A stretch of DNA of 64,000 nt from Paenibacillus_E allorhizoplanae (lineage in GTDB: Bacteria > Bacillota > Bacilli > Paenibacillales > NBRC-103111): positions 124,001 to 188,000 of the forward strand of contig NZ_CAKMMW010000011.1 in the NCBI RefSeq assembly GCF_927798215.1, read 5' to 3'. The notes under the pieces were generated by a model. The model saw only the letters and a program-made list of their open reading frames with translations. It searched no databases and was not told the DNA's origin. Each line of letters begins with the position of its first letter. Position 1 is the first letter of the stretch. Positions 27,016-36,305 of this stretch are shown one piece after another. Position numbers and translations under genes: made by a program.

Positions 27016-29205
27016 CTACCCAATTGGACTATCAGCTTCTACAAGCTCAATCCATTCGTTGTATTCGATTTGAAGTTTAGCATATTCTTCACGTAATTTT
27101 CGGTATTCCTCTTTGACTGCATGAAGTTCTTCTTGTTGAGCTTCGTCGTTCATACTCAGCTGTAGGAGCTCTTCCTTTTCCTGCTGAGCTTGAGCCCAAA
27201 TAAGTTCTTTCTGCTCTTCAAATTCTTGAGCTCGTGTATCTCGTTCTATCTGCATTTGTGCAAGTAATTCCTCAATTTTCCCTTGATAATGCTGAATGAT
27301 CGTTGCCTTCTGCTCCTCAAGCTGTTGTTGGAACGATGCTTGTTGTTTCTGATAGTGACCTTCTAGATTACCCTTTGCCTCTTCAAACCGTTGAGCTTTA
27401 GCCTCTTCTTCTTCCTGATATAACAAAGCAAGCGAGTCGATATCCTCTTTATGAGCGCTTGCTGCTACTTCTAACTCAGCTTGGTGTTTCTGTTTAATCA
27501 CATGAATCTCAGCATGGTGGCCACGGACGATGGCTGCTATTTCATTATGATTTTTCGTATTGTTCGAGGTTAATTCATCTCGGTGTTGCTTAGAGAGCGA
27601 TTCCAATTCATTGTGATGCTTTTCTGAAATTGAGCTTAACTCAGATTGGTGCAGTTCCGAAATTGCTTGCAGTTCATTTTGGTGGTTCTCAGAAATAGCA
27701 CTCAATTCATTTTGGTGTTGATTTGTGAGAGAAGCAATCTCATTTTGATGATTTTCAGTTAAAGAATTAATCTCATTTTGATGATTTTCTATCAGAGAAG
27801 CAATTTCGAAATGGTGCTCATCAATTTGATTGGCTAATTCACTTTGGAGTTTATCCGTAATTACTGTTAACTCCGTTTGGTATTCTTCTGAAATTGTTTC
27901 AATTTCATTGAGATGACTATCTGAAATAGCTACTAATTCTGCTTGATGCTTTTCTGACATGAGTGCGATTGCCGCTTGCTGTTCTTCAGTTAAGATCGCG
28001 GTTGCAACTTGATGCTCCTCAACCAAAAGTGCTATTGCAGCTTGATGCCCGTCTGTAAGTGTCCCAATAGCGGATTGATGCTCTTGTCTCAAAGACACTA
28101 ATTGAGATTCATGCTCCCTAGCCATGGAAGCTTGTACTTCCTGGTGTTGCAAGGTTATAGATTTGATTTGTGCTTGGTACTGCTTATGGATGACATCGAT
28201 ATCAGAACCGCTTTGCTTGGATAGTAATGCCAACGCATCTTGGTGCTGAAGTTCTGCGTTTTCTTTATCTTGCAGATGTAACTGGATAAGTGATTGTTTT
28301 TCTTCTTGCAGCTGTTGGTGCAAACTTTCATTTTCTTTGCGATGTGCTTCCGCGATGGCATCCAACTCAACTTTATGCTGTTCAGTTAACTTTAGAAGCT
28401 GTTGCGATTTATGTTGCTGCGCTTGCTCAAGCTGCTTTTTACTTTGTTGATGCTGTTGTTTTTCTTGATCGAGCTGCAGCTTGCTTTGTTGATGCTGTTG
28501 TTTTTCTTGGTCAAGTTGCTGTTTGACTTGTAAGCCTTGGCGTTTCTCCTGGTCAAGCTGTTGCTTGAGCTGCTCTATTTGTTTATTTGCTTGCTCTTGT
28601 TGTTGTTTCACTTGATCATTCTGTTGTTTGGCTTGTTCGATCTGTTGTTTCGTTTGATCAATCTGTTGTTTGGCTTGAACCTGCTGTTGCTTCGCTTGTT
28701 CAAGTTGTTGCTTGACCTGCTCTAACTGTTGATTACTAAGTTCAAACTTCTGTTTCATTTGCAGCATTTGCTGATTCGATTGTTCTTGTTCTTGTCTTAC
28801 TTTTATCATTTCTTGCTTATATTGTTTTTCTAGTTCTGGGATTTGTTGCAGCTTCCCGTTTTGCTCCGCAAGTAAAGCTTGGTTCTTGTCATCCTCTTGC
28901 TTTAATTCGTGATACCGTGTTGTGAGCTTCTCGTAGGCGATTTTCGTCGCTTCCTGCTCTTTCTGAACTTTACTAAGCTCTTCCAAAATTTCATTCATTC
29001 GGAAGCACTCATCAGCCATGTTTACTGCGGCTAAAACAGCGATCCGCTGCGAATCCAAACGGGGGTACCCTTTGGCAATCCGGAACATTTGGTCATTCAC
29101 ATATTCTGCAACGGCCTTCATATGGTTGGTGCTTGTATCGGCTTTGAGCTTGTATTGGTGTCCATATATATCAACAGTAATTCTTGTTTTATCTTCAGTA
29201 GTCAA
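27016..29205 (-). CDS. zapA: ZapA fused to a very long Gln-rich coiled coil
   Basis: A 729-residue protein. Residues 1-80 are a normal ZapA domain (RITVDIYGHQYKLKADTS at the start, then RLDSQRIAVLAAVNMADE). A coiled coil follows: about 15 heptads of the KQQ-x-x-Q-x type near residues 158-262, then a region of about 20 hendecads such as NHQNEIASLTN near 345-590, and a shorter C-terminal coil. Usual ZapA is only 80-100 residues. The TTG start at 29205 has GGAGG eight bases before. The neighbours pheT and cvpA place it at the standard ZapA locus, so it probably binds FtsZ; the reach of the tail is inference. Confidence 0.88.
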   Translation of the reverse strand: MTTEDKTRITVDIYGHQYKLKADTSTNHMKAVAEYVNDQMFRIAKGYPRLDSQRIAVLAAVNMADECFRMNEILEELSKVQKEQEATKIAYEKLTTRYHELKQEDDKNQALLAEQNGKLQQIPELEKQYKQEMIKVRQEQEQSNQQMLQMKQKFELSNQQLEQVKQQLEQAKQQQVQAKQQIDQTKQQIEQAKQQNDQVKQQQEQANKQIEQLKQQLDQEKRQGLQVKQQLDQEKQQHQQSKLQLDQEKQQHQQSKKQLEQAQQHKSQQLLKLTEQHKVELDAIAEAHRKENESLHQQLQEEKQSLIQLHLQDKENAELQHQDALALLSKQSGSDIDVIHKQYQAQIKSITLQHQEVQASMAREHESQLVSLRQEHQSAIGTLTDGHQAAIALLVEEHQVATAILTEEQQAAIALMSEKHQAELVAISDSHLNEIETISEEYQTELTVITDKLQSELANQIDEHHFEIASLIENHQNEINSLTENHQNEIASLTNQHQNELSAISENHQNELQAISELHQSELSSISEKHHNELESLSKQHRDELTSNNTKNHNEIAAIVRGHHAEIHVIKQKHQAELEVAASAHKEDIDSLALLYQEEEEAKAQRFEEAKGNLEGHYQKQQASFQQQLEEQKATIIQHYQGKIEELLAQMQIERDTRAQEFEEQKELIWAQAQQEKEELLQLSMNDEAQQEELHAVKEEYRKLREEYAKLQIEYNEWIELVEADSPIG

Positions 29206-29229
29206 ATTAAAATCCTCCCTTAAGATGAA

Positions 29230-29269
29230 AGGCTGGTCCTATCGAGAATAATTTCGATAAGACCAGCCT
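29230..29269 (-). terminator. intrinsic terminator between pheT and zapA
   Basis: A 16-base inverted repeat (AGGCTGGTCTTATCGA with its complement, one or two G-T pairs) closes an eight-base loop on the minus strand, followed by TTTCATCTT. Confidence 0.75.
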
Positions 29270-29299
29270 ATATTCCTGCAACCTAGAAGGAAAGTTACA

Positions 29300-31792
29300 C
29301 TATTTTCTTAACTCTGCCTCAAATTGTTGTTCAAGTATTGCCACAACTTTGGCGTGGAGTTCAGTTACTTCTTCATCAAGCAAAGTTCTGTCTGCATGAC
29401 GGTACACAAGTGCGATTGCTACGCTTTTACGATTAGCCCCAAGACGCTCACCCGTATAGATATCAAATACCTGAATGGACTCCAACAATTCCCCTGCAAC
29501 CTCGGAAATCGCTTGCTCCATAAGTCCAACTGGGACGCTTGTATTCACCACTACTGCAATATCACGCCCGATAGACGGATAACGAGGTAACAGCTTATAA
29601 ACAATCTCCTCGCCAGCAGCTTCCAAGATAGGCGCTAGTTCAACTTCAAGCACATACGTATCGTCCAGATCACGCTGTTGTTGTGCAGTCGGATGTAGTT
29701 GGCCAATACGACCAATGACTTTTGGACCTTCAGCAGAAGCCAGCGAGATTTCAGCTGTACGACCTGGGTGGAAGCCTTCTGGTGCTGCTGACGTATATGT
29801 TAGTCCCTTAATTCCAAGGTACCCGATTAAACGATCAAAAATCCCTTTGATGTCGTAGAAATCAACAGCCTCTGCCTTCTGAGCCCAGTGAGCTTGGCGA
29901 CGTTTACCTGTCAATACGATCGATAGTAACAGCTTTTCTTGCGGTAGAGCCGTAAGCGCTGCTTCGTCAGTAATGAATGCTTTGCCAATTTCAAAAATAG
30001 CGACATCATCCATCGTACGATTGCGATTATAGCTAACAACATCAAGCAAATGTGGTACTAAGCTAGTGCGTAGCTGACTGCGGTCTTCACTCATCGGCAT
30101 CGCGAGTGGAATTGGCTTCGCAGCCGGGTATAGACCAGGAATAGCATCTACTTGCGCTTGTGGATTCACCTCAGCATTTGCGACGCCGTGTGACCGCGGG
30201 TTGGTGAAGGAATAAGTAATCACTTCATTCAATCCACTTTGCGTCAAGATATTGCGTGTAATCCGGCGGATGGATTGCTCTTTGGACAGTGACCCTGGCG
30301 TCGTAACACCGGTCATCAAGGTTGTCGGGATGTTATCATAGCCGAAAAGACGTGCCACTTCTTCAATCAAATCGACATCACGCGTAATGTCTCCGCGGCG
30401 GCTCGGCACATGTACGAGCAGCTTGCCTTCGCCAGCTTGCTCGAATGTGAAGTGCAAGCGCGAAAGGATTTGCCCCATCTCGGTCAAGGAAAGCGCTGTG
30501 CCGAGATAGTTGTTCACGCGATCAGCTGCGAGCTCGATGCTGACCGACTTGTGCGTTCCGCTAGCGGCTTCTACGATGCCGTCAGCGACTTTACCACCTG
30601 CGTACTGCGCAATCAGCGCAGCCGCTCGGTTCAACGCCGGAATCACCGATTCCGGGTTCACTTCTTTCTCGAAGCGAAGGCTCGCTTCCGAGCGAAGACC
30701 TAGCTGGCGCGATGTGCGGCGCACAGAGCTGCCAGCGAACTTCGCGGATTCAAGAAGGATCCGCGAAGTTCCCTCAGTCACTTCGGAGTTGGCTCCGCCC
30801 ATAACTCCAGCAATCGCCACAGGCTTGGTGCCGTCCGTCACGAGCAGCATGTGCGGTTCCAGGGTACGTTCCACATCATCAAGTGTAACGAGCTTCTCGC
30901 CAGCTTCAGCGAGTCGTACGTCGATGTGTCCGTTGTTCAGCTGCTCCGCGTCAAACGCGTGAAGCGGCTGGCCGTACTCTAACATCACAAAGTTGGTGAT
31001 GTCGACGATGTTGTTGATGGGGCGGATGCCCGCAGCCATCAAGCGATTCTGAATCCATAGCGGTGAAGTGCCCACGCGCACGCCTTCGATCAGGCGAGCT
31101 GCGTAGTGCGTGCACTGCTCCGTCGCTGTGATCTTCACGCTGATGCGGTCCGCAGCCTTCACGCCGGCAGCTCCTGCCGCTTGCAGCGCAGCTTCCGCAT
31201 CAGGCAGCTTAACTTCGCGGCCAAGAATTGCCGCGATCTCGTAAGCCGCTCCGAGCATGCTCAAGCAATCGGAGCGGTTCGGCGTCAAGTCAAGCTCCAT
31301 GACTTTATCGCTAATCGCCAATACATCTAGAATCGATTGACCAATTTCCGTATCCTCCGGCAATACCAAGATACCTTCTTGGATTTCCTTCGGAAGCAAT
31401 TTATCGTTCAATCCAAGCTCTTTTGCAGAGCAGATCATCCCTTGGGATTCAACGCCGCGCAGCTTAGCGCGTTTAATTTCCAGCCCGCCTGGTAGGACAG
31501 CACCGATCATTGCGACAGGAACTTTTTGTCCGGCATCAATATTTTTCGCGCCGCAAACGATTTGTAAGTCTTCGCCTTGCCCGGCATCAATCACACAAAC
31601 GCTTAGTTTGTCTGCATCTGGATGCTTCTCACGGGATTTTACAAATCCAACAACAACGTTGGAAACACCTTTATTGCGATCCTCGACGATATCCACTTCG
31701 ATACCGCTGCGGGTTAATTTTTCAGCTAATTCCTCGGCTGTGAAGCCTGTTACATCTACGTATTCTGATAACCATTGATATGAAACGTTCAT
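29300..31792 (-). CDS. pheT: phenylalanine--tRNA ligase beta subunit
   Basis: An 830-residue PheT. The N-terminal tRNA-binding OB domain includes VVVGFVKSREKHPDADKLSVC, the B3/B4 region follows, and the C-terminal anticodon-binding domain reads IGRDIAVVVNTSVPVG. GGAGGG precedes the ATG. It forms the alpha2-beta2 enzyme with PheS and is expressed with it from the T-box promoter. Roughly 30400-31200 is more GC-rich than its flanks. Confidence 0.96.
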   Translation of the reverse strand: MNVSYQWLSEYVDVTGFTAEELAEKLTRSGIEVDIVEDRNKGVSNVVVGFVKSREKHPDADKLSVCVIDAGQGEDLQIVCGAKNIDAGQKVPVAMIGAVLPGGLEIKRAKLRGVESQGMICSAKELGLNDKLLPKEIQEGILVLPEDTEIGQSILDVLAISDKVMELDLTPNRSDCLSMLGAAYEIAAILGREVKLPDAEAALQAAGAAGVKAADRISVKITATEQCTHYAARLIEGVRVGTSPLWIQNRLMAAGIRPINNIVDITNFVMLEYGQPLHAFDAEQLNNGHIDVRLAEAGEKLVTLDDVERTLEPHMLLVTDGTKPVAIAGVMGGANSEVTEGTSRILLESAKFAGSSVRRTSRQLGLRSEASLRFEKEVNPESVIPALNRAAALIAQYAGGKVADGIVEAASGTHKSVSIELAADRVNNYLGTALSLTEMGQILSRLHFTFEQAGEGKLLVHVPSRRGDITRDVDLIEEVARLFGYDNIPTTLMTGVTTPGSLSKEQSIRRITRNILTQSGLNEVITYSFTNPRSHGVANAEVNPQAQVDAIPGLYPAAKPIPLAMPMSEDRSQLRTSLVPHLLDVVSYNRNRTMDDVAIFEIGKAFITDEAALTALPQEKLLLSIVLTGKRRQAHWAQKAEAVDFYDIKGIFDRLIGYLGIKGLTYTSAAPEGFHPGRTAEISLASAEGPKVIGRIGQLHPTAQQQRDLDDTYVLEVELAPILEAAGEEIVYKLLPRYPSIGRDIAVVVNTSVPVGLMEQAISEVAGELLESIQVFDIYTGERLGANRKSVAIALVYRHADRTLLDEEVTELHAKVVAILEQQFEAELRK

Positions 31793-31817
31793 GCTTATAC
31801 CCTCCTTTTCCTATTGC

Positions 31818-32852
31818 TTACACATGTAAAAATTGCTTTAAGAAACGCAAATCATTCGTATAGAAATGGCGAATATCTTCGATGCCATATTTCAACATAG
31901 CGATACGCTCAACACCCATACCGAATGCGAAGCCTGTGTATTCCTTCGGATCATAGCCACCCATTTCTAGAACTCGCGGATGAACCATGCCCGCTCCGAG
32001 AATTTCCAACCAACCTGTTTGTTTACACGTACGGCAGCCTTCACCACCGCACATGGCACAGCTCACATCGACTTCAACACTCGGCTCTGTGAACGGGAAG
32101 AAACTTGGACGCATGCGAATTTTAGTCGTTGGGCCATACATTTCTTGTACAAACTGAAGCAATGTCCCTTTGAGATCACTCATCCGCACGTTGCGGTCAA
32201 TGACCAGACCTTCAATTTGTTGAAACATGTGAGAGTGAGTCGCGTCGTCGTCATCGCGGCGGTATACTTTGCCCGGACAGATGATTTTGATCGGAACTTC
32301 CCCTTTGCGCTTCTCCATTGTTCTTACTTGAACAGGGGATGTTTGCGTGCGCATCAAAATTTCTTCCGTAATATAGAACGAATCCTGCATATCACGAGCC
32401 GGATGATCCTTAGGCAGGTTCAAAGCTTCGAAGTTGTAATAGTCTTGCTCAACCTCTGGACCCTCTGCAACGGTATAGCCCATCCCAATGAAAATATCTT
32501 CAATTTCTTGAATAACTTTGCTTAGAGGATGTACAGCACCTTGCTGGGAAGGACGTCCCGGTAACGTAACGTCGATCATTTCGGAACGAAGTCTGTTTTC
32601 AGTTTCTTCCTTCGTGTACGCTGCTTGTTTCTCTTCAATTACAGCTTCAATTGCTGCGCGTACATCATTCGCCACTTGGCCGATGACCGGTCTTTCCTCA
32701 GCACTTAACGCACCCATGCCGCGAAGAACCTCGGTTAATGGTCCTTTTTTGCCCAAATATTTTACTCTTAAATCGTTCAGTTCCTGCTGACTTGCAACAA
32801 AGCTTAACTCCTGCAGCGCTTCCTGCTTCAAAGCCTCTAACCGCTCTTTCAT
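31818..32852 (-). CDS. pheS: phenylalanine--tRNA ligase alpha subunit
   Basis: A 344-residue class II synthetase subunit. HPLSKVIQEIEDIFIGMGY, DTHSHMFQQ-like DATHSHMFQQIEG and FAFGMGVERIAMLKYG are its class II motifs; an N-terminal coiled coil binds tRNA. GGAGGG precedes the ATG. It is regulated by the T-box leader immediately upstream. Confidence 0.96.
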   Translation of the reverse strand: MKERLEALKQEALQELSFVASQQELNDLRVKYLGKKGPLTEVLRGMGALSAEERPVIGQVANDVRAAIEAVIEEKQAAYTKEETENRLRSEMIDVTLPGRPSQQGAVHPLSKVIQEIEDIFIGMGYTVAEGPEVEQDYYNFEALNLPKDHPARDMQDSFYITEEILMRTQTSPVQVRTMEKRKGEVPIKIICPGKVYRRDDDDATHSHMFQQIEGLVIDRNVRMSDLKGTLLQFVQEMYGPTTKIRMRPSFFPFTEPSVEVDVSCAMCGGEGCRTCKQTGWLEILGAGMVHPRVLEMGGYDPKEYTGFAFGMGVERIAMLKYGIEDIRHFYTNDLRFLKQFLHV

Positions 32853-32894
32853 CGAAATCCCTCCTGATTTAGGCCTCTGAATCGCCCTTTATGA

Positions 32895-32938
32895 AAACAC
32901 AAAAAGACTTTCCGCTCCCTCGCAAGGGACGAAAAGCC
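32895..32938 (-). terminator. T-box terminator before pheS
   Basis: On the minus strand a stem of about 14 pairs (starting GCTTTTCGTCCCT) with a TGCG loop is followed by a T-rich run. Uncharged tRNA-Phe should favour the antiterminator instead. Confidence 0.85.
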
Positions 32939-33187
32939 GTGGTACCACCCTAATTAGATTCGTCTATGTCCAGTTGACAAATAAACGAGTCTCACTTCAT
33001 TCCAGATAACGGACGATGTGTCCGGTTCCCCCTATTGAGAAGCTGCTTAGCGCTTCTGTTCAAAGGACTGCTCGGGAGCGAACTTCCACAGCCTGATTCT
33101 CGGGGCCAGCTCTCAATCATCGGCTTTCCCTCCCTGTCAAGAAGCACTGCGTACTCTTCTCCGTCAAAGCATTTCCACGTATATGTA
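32939..33187 (-). ncRNA. T-box leader RNA, tRNA-Phe responsive
   Basis: The T-box sequence AGGGTGGTACCACGG is at 32937-32951 on the minus strand. Stem I precedes it, with a candidate Phe specifier TTC at 33080-33082 in GGAAGTTCGCTCC. Terminator and pheS follow. The leader senses tRNA-Phe charging and controls pheST. Confidence 0.93.
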
Positions 33188-33193
33188 CCAGTT

Positions 33194-33222
33194 ATTATAT
33201 GCAAGATACAAAGGATATGCAA
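33194..33222 (-). promoter_or_regulatory. pheST promoter
   Basis: On the minus strand TTGCAT (33222-33217), 17 bases, TATAAT (33199-33194). Start is expected near 33187, at the 5' end of the T-box leader. Confidence 0.85.
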
Positions 33223-33238
33223 GTCATCGCTCCTTGGT

Positions 33239-33257
33239 TTTCTGAAATTTTCAGAAA
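33239..33257. repeat. perfect 9+1+9 palindrome
   Basis: TTTCTGAAA and TTTCAGAAA flank a T. It lies between the divergent pheST and marR promoters and may be an operator. Confidence 0.6.
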
Positions 33258-33264
33258 TATCCTA

Positions 33265-33293
33265 TTGACTTCAATCATCGACAGGTTTATATT
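33265..33293 (+). promoter_or_regulatory. promoter of marR and the MFS pump
   Basis: TTGACT, 17 bases, TATATT. Transcription would start near 33300, inside the next palindrome. Confidence 0.75.
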
Positions 33294-33295
33294 TT

Positions 33296-33312
33296 ATTTA
33301 AACAGTTTAAAT
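33296..33312. promoter_or_regulatory. palindromic operator at the marR start site
   Basis: ATTTAAAC and GTTTAAAT flank an A, a perfect 8+1+8 palindrome placed over the expected transcription start. It suits a MarR dimer. Confidence 0.65.
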
Positions 33313-33333
33313 ATTATTAGATTTAATTATTAT

Positions 33334-33354
33334 ATTGTTTAATTATTAGACAAT
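33334..33354. promoter_or_regulatory. MarR-type palindrome before marR
   Basis: ATTGTTTAAT and ATTAGACAAT flank a T; the half-sites differ at one position. It sits in the 5' leader between the start site and the ribosome binding site. Confidence 0.65.
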
Positions 33355-33381
33355 TCTAACAATTCACAAGGAGGTCATAAC

Positions 33382-33810
33382 TTGGAAGATGAATTGACTG
33401 ACTATACCAATCGCTTCCGGACAGCATTTGAGACGGCGCATCGCAGATTAGCTCACGTAGTAATTGCTGAAATAGACTCAGAGCTAACACCACGGCATTT
33501 ATTTATGTTAGCGATGATCTCAAAGGAACAATCACCGAAACAATCTCAGCTTGCAGAGAAGCTAGGTGTAAAGCCAAGTGCAATAACCGTCATGATTGAT
33601 CGACTTGTCCAAAGTGGTCATGTTATACGTAAGCATCATGAGACTGATCGCCGTATTGTACTCGTTGAAAATACGCCTAAGGGAAATGAAATTCTCGCTG
33701 AAGCCACCGAAATTCAGAAGAAAGTAATTGCTCGCGGATTATCGCAGCTTCCCCCGGATGAACTTCATATTTTCGTAAATGCATTCGAAAAATTTACTTC
33801 ATTTTATTAA
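33382..33810 (+). CDS. MarR-family transcriptional regulator
   Basis: A 142-residue winged-helix regulator. QSQLAEKLGVKPSAITVMIDRLVQSGHVIRKHHETDRRIVLVE is the recognition helix and wing. It starts with TTG behind AGGAGGT, and no ATG is available before the DNA-binding domain. It is directly upstream of the drug pump; the palindromes at 33296 and 33334 are likely its targets, so it probably represses itself and the pump. Confidence 0.9.
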   Translation: MEDELTDYTNRFRTAFETAHRRLAHVVIAEIDSELTPRHLFMLAMISKEQSPKQSQLAEKLGVKPSAITVMIDRLVQSGHVIRKHHETDRRIVLVENTPKGNEILAEATEIQKKVIARGLSQLPPDELHIFVNAFEKFTSFY

Positions 33811-33837
33811 TTTCATTACATCAAAGGAGTGATACAG

Positions 33838-35484
33838 ATGGAAAATATTCAAAAAGCAGCGCCTAAGGATGTCTCCGAAGCAGCTGCACCCGAGCTCAAA
33901 AATAGGGGACTCCTCCTCACCGGCTTGATCATTGCCATGCTGTTCGGAGCTTTGGACGGTACGATCGTAGGAACAGCAATGCCGCGTATCGTCGGTGAAT
34001 TCGGCGGACTCGGGCTGATGACTTGGTTAACGACAGCATACATGCTAACTTCCACGGTTATCGTACCCATCGCTGGTAAACTGGCTGATTTAATGGGCCG
34101 CCGCGTCATCTATGTAACAGGACTCATCATCTTCATCGTTGCTTCAGCGCTCTGCGGAATGTCTCAGAACATGACGGAACTTATCTTGTTCCGCGGTCTG
34201 CAAGGTCTTGGCGGTGGTATCATGATGCCAATGGCTATGATTATTATCGGGGATTTATTCACAGGTAAACAGCGTGCCAAATGGCAAGGTGTTTTTGGAG
34301 CAATCTTTGGTTTATCTTCCGTTATCGGGCCGCAAGTTGGTGGCTGGATCGTAGATGCTTGGGACTGGCGTTGGGTGTTTTACATCAACCTGCCTGTTGG
34401 TGTTCTAGCTGTTATTCTGATCTCTATTGCCTTACCGAAGCATAAATCCGTAGGGAAAGTTAAATTCGATATCCCAGGTATTGTCACCATGATTGTCGGT
34501 GTGGTTAGTTTACTTCTTGCGCTTACGTTTGGCGGTAGTGAGTATGCTTGGGGCTCTTGGCAGATTATTGGTCTGTTCGTACTAGCTGTCGTGTCCTTAG
34601 TTGCCTTCGTATTCATTGAAAGCAAAGCACAAGAGCCAATCCTTCCTGTGCGTTTGTTCAAAAATAGAACCTTCTCCACCATTAACGGCGTAGGCTTCCT
34701 AATGGCGGTTGGTATGTTTGGTGCTATTATGTTCGTTCCTCTGTTCATGCAAGGGATTGTCGGAATTAGCGCGTCCGCTTCTGGTACCGTTATGACACCA
34801 CTCATGATTACAATGATTGCTGCCAGTGTTGTTTCAGGCCAATTGATTGATAAGATTGGTGTTCGAAGACAAATGCTCATCGGTATGATTGTCATGGCTG
34901 TTGGCTTTATTTTCCTTAGCACAATGGGTATTTCTACGACGAAGTTGATCGCTTCTAGTTACATGGTTCTACTTGGTTTAGGAATGGGGCTTGTCATGCC
35001 AATTCTGACCCTCGCTTTACAAGAAAGCTTCCCAAAATCGGAGCTTGGTGTGGTAACGTCTTCCAGCCAATTTTTCCGTCAAATCGGCGGTACCTTTGGG
35101 ATGACGATTCTCGGCGCTATTATGAATCATAAATCAACGATTTTACTTGAACAAAATCTAGAGCCAGTAGTGAAGCAGTTCCCCGCGGAAGTAGGGAGTC
35201 CATTAATTGAAATGATCCATAAGAACCCTCAGTCGCTCTACTCCTCCCTATTAAGTCCTGAGGCGTTGGCCAAATTGCCAAAAGAATTAGTGGATAAGTT
35301 GCCAATCATTAAAGATGCACTTGTTTCCTCGCTTCATCAAGTGTTTATCTACGGTCTGGTATTCGTGCTACTCGGCGCGATCCTTACGCTATTCGTTGGG
35401 AACATTAAGCTTTCCGACCGTAAATCGAAGAAAAAAGAAGACGGTGAAGATGATAACCAAGTTTCCCCTCATCTTGCTCACTAA
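33838..35484 (+). CDS. DHA2-family multidrug efflux MFS transporter
   Basis: A 548-residue protein with about 14 membrane segments. LDGTIVGTAMPRIVGEFGG is motif D1 of the 14-TMS drug/H+ antiporter family; GKLADLMGRRVIY is motif A and GGWIVDAWDWRWVFYINLPVG motif C-like. ATG at 33838 follows AAAGGAG at eight bases. It is in one unit with marR, so drug-inducible efflux is likely; substrates are unknown. Confidence 0.9.
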   Translation: MENIQKAAPKDVSEAAAPELKNRGLLLTGLIIAMLFGALDGTIVGTAMPRIVGEFGGLGLMTWLTTAYMLTSTVIVPIAGKLADLMGRRVIYVTGLIIFIVASALCGMSQNMTELILFRGLQGLGGGIMMPMAMIIIGDLFTGKQRAKWQGVFGAIFGLSSVIGPQVGGWIVDAWDWRWVFYINLPVGVLAVILISIALPKHKSVGKVKFDIPGIVTMIVGVVSLLLALTFGGSEYAWGSWQIIGLFVLAVVSLVAFVFIESKAQEPILPVRLFKNRTFSTINGVGFLMAVGMFGAIMFVPLFMQGIVGISASASGTVMTPLMITMIAASVVSGQLIDKIGVRRQMLIGMIVMAVGFIFLSTMGISTTKLIASSYMVLLGLGMGLVMPILTLALQESFPKSELGVVTSSSQFFRQIGGTFGMTILGAIMNHKSTILLEQNLEPVVKQFPAEVGSPLIEMIHKNPQSLYSSLLSPEALAKLPKELVDKLPIIKDALVSSLHQVFIYGLVFVLLGAILTLFVGNIKLSDRKSKKKEDGEDDNQVSPHLAH

Positions 35485-35521
35485 AAAAAGCTCCCTTCCT
35501 CTACTTGAGGTTGGGAGCTTC
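35483..35521 (-). terminator. bidirectional terminator between MFS pump and lepB
   Basis: AGCTCCC plus CCTC pairs with GAGG plus GGGAGCT. The minus strand has seven T after it, so it is stronger for lepB. Confidence 0.85.
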
Positions 35522-35527
35522 TTCATG

Positions 35528-36070
35528 TTAATCAATGGTCCCCATTTGACTGAGAGGGAAAATGCGAAATACGGCTTTGCCGATAATATCTTTTTCAGCT
35601 ACAAAAGGTGTTGCCGGCCACAAATGAGAATCATAGCTGTCGTTACGATTATCGCCTAAGAAGAAGTATTTCCCTTCGGGCACAGTCACTTGATGAAAAG
35701 TATATATCATAGGCGCTTGGATATAGGGCTCGTCTACTTTAGCTCCGTTCCTATATAAAGCTCCATCTTTGACTTCAATCGTATCACCAGGCAATCCAAT
35801 CAAACGCTTCACATAGCGATCCTCATTCCCCTCGATTGGGGGCCAAAACACAACGATATCGCCGAATTCGAAGTCGGTTAAAGGCTTCATTTTCTCAACA
35901 ATCAGCTCATCTTGTAATTGAATAGTAGGCAGCATCGAACCGGTTGGAACTGTCATTGCTTGCGCAACATAGGTATTAACGACAAGCGCGATAATAATTG
36001 CAAACGCTATAGTAGGCCCCCATTCTTTCAATAGGCCTAGCACATATTTTTTGAACAATAGAAACAACAT
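35528..36070 (-). CDS. lepB: signal peptidase I
   Basis: Type I signal peptidase of 180 residues. One N-terminal membrane segment is followed by the catalytic Ser in VPTGSMLPTI and Lys in DRYVKRLIGLPGD; GDNRNDSYDSH is box E. AAGGAG precedes the ATG. Several paralogues are usual in Bacillales. Confidence 0.94.
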   Translation of the reverse strand: MLFLLFKKYVLGLLKEWGPTIAFAIIIALVVNTYVAQAMTVPTGSMLPTIQLQDELIVEKMKPLTDFEFGDIVVFWPPIEGNEDRYVKRLIGLPGDTIEVKDGALYRNGAKVDEPYIQAPMIYTFHQVTVPEGKYFFLGDNRNDSYDSHLWPATPFVAEKDIIGKAVFRIFPLSQMGTID

Positions 36071-36211
36071 CCTTTCTCCTTAAATTACTCTTATTTACAC
36101 AGTAACCCATTTATGAAAAGCTTACATTAAACTGAGATAAACTCTTATCGAAGTCATTCGAGGATGAGCGACCGCGTTTGAAAGGTTGTTTATATCGCCA
36201 ATTAGCAAGAT

Positions 36212-36230
36212 GTTTTCGGGAACCGAAAAC
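36212..36230. repeat. perfect 8+3+8 palindrome upstream of an aldo/keto reductase
   Basis: GTTTTCGG and CCGAAAAC flank GAA. It lies about 35 bases before a TATAAT at 36266-36271. A regulator-binding site is possible. Confidence 0.5.
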
Positions 36231-36305
36231 TATACGATCTAATGTGGAAAAATAAAATGTTGTTGTATAATGAATTTGATACCTTAAATAAGGAGAGTGC
36301 ATAAC

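Noticed and set aside
31980..32525. 181-codon plus-strand ORF opposite pheS
   Set aside because: Shadow of pheS; no ribosome binding site and no recognisable domain.
34380..34922. 180-codon minus-strand ORF inside the MFS pump
   Set aside because: Antisense to membrane helices, which gives hydrophobic-looking frames; no start signal.
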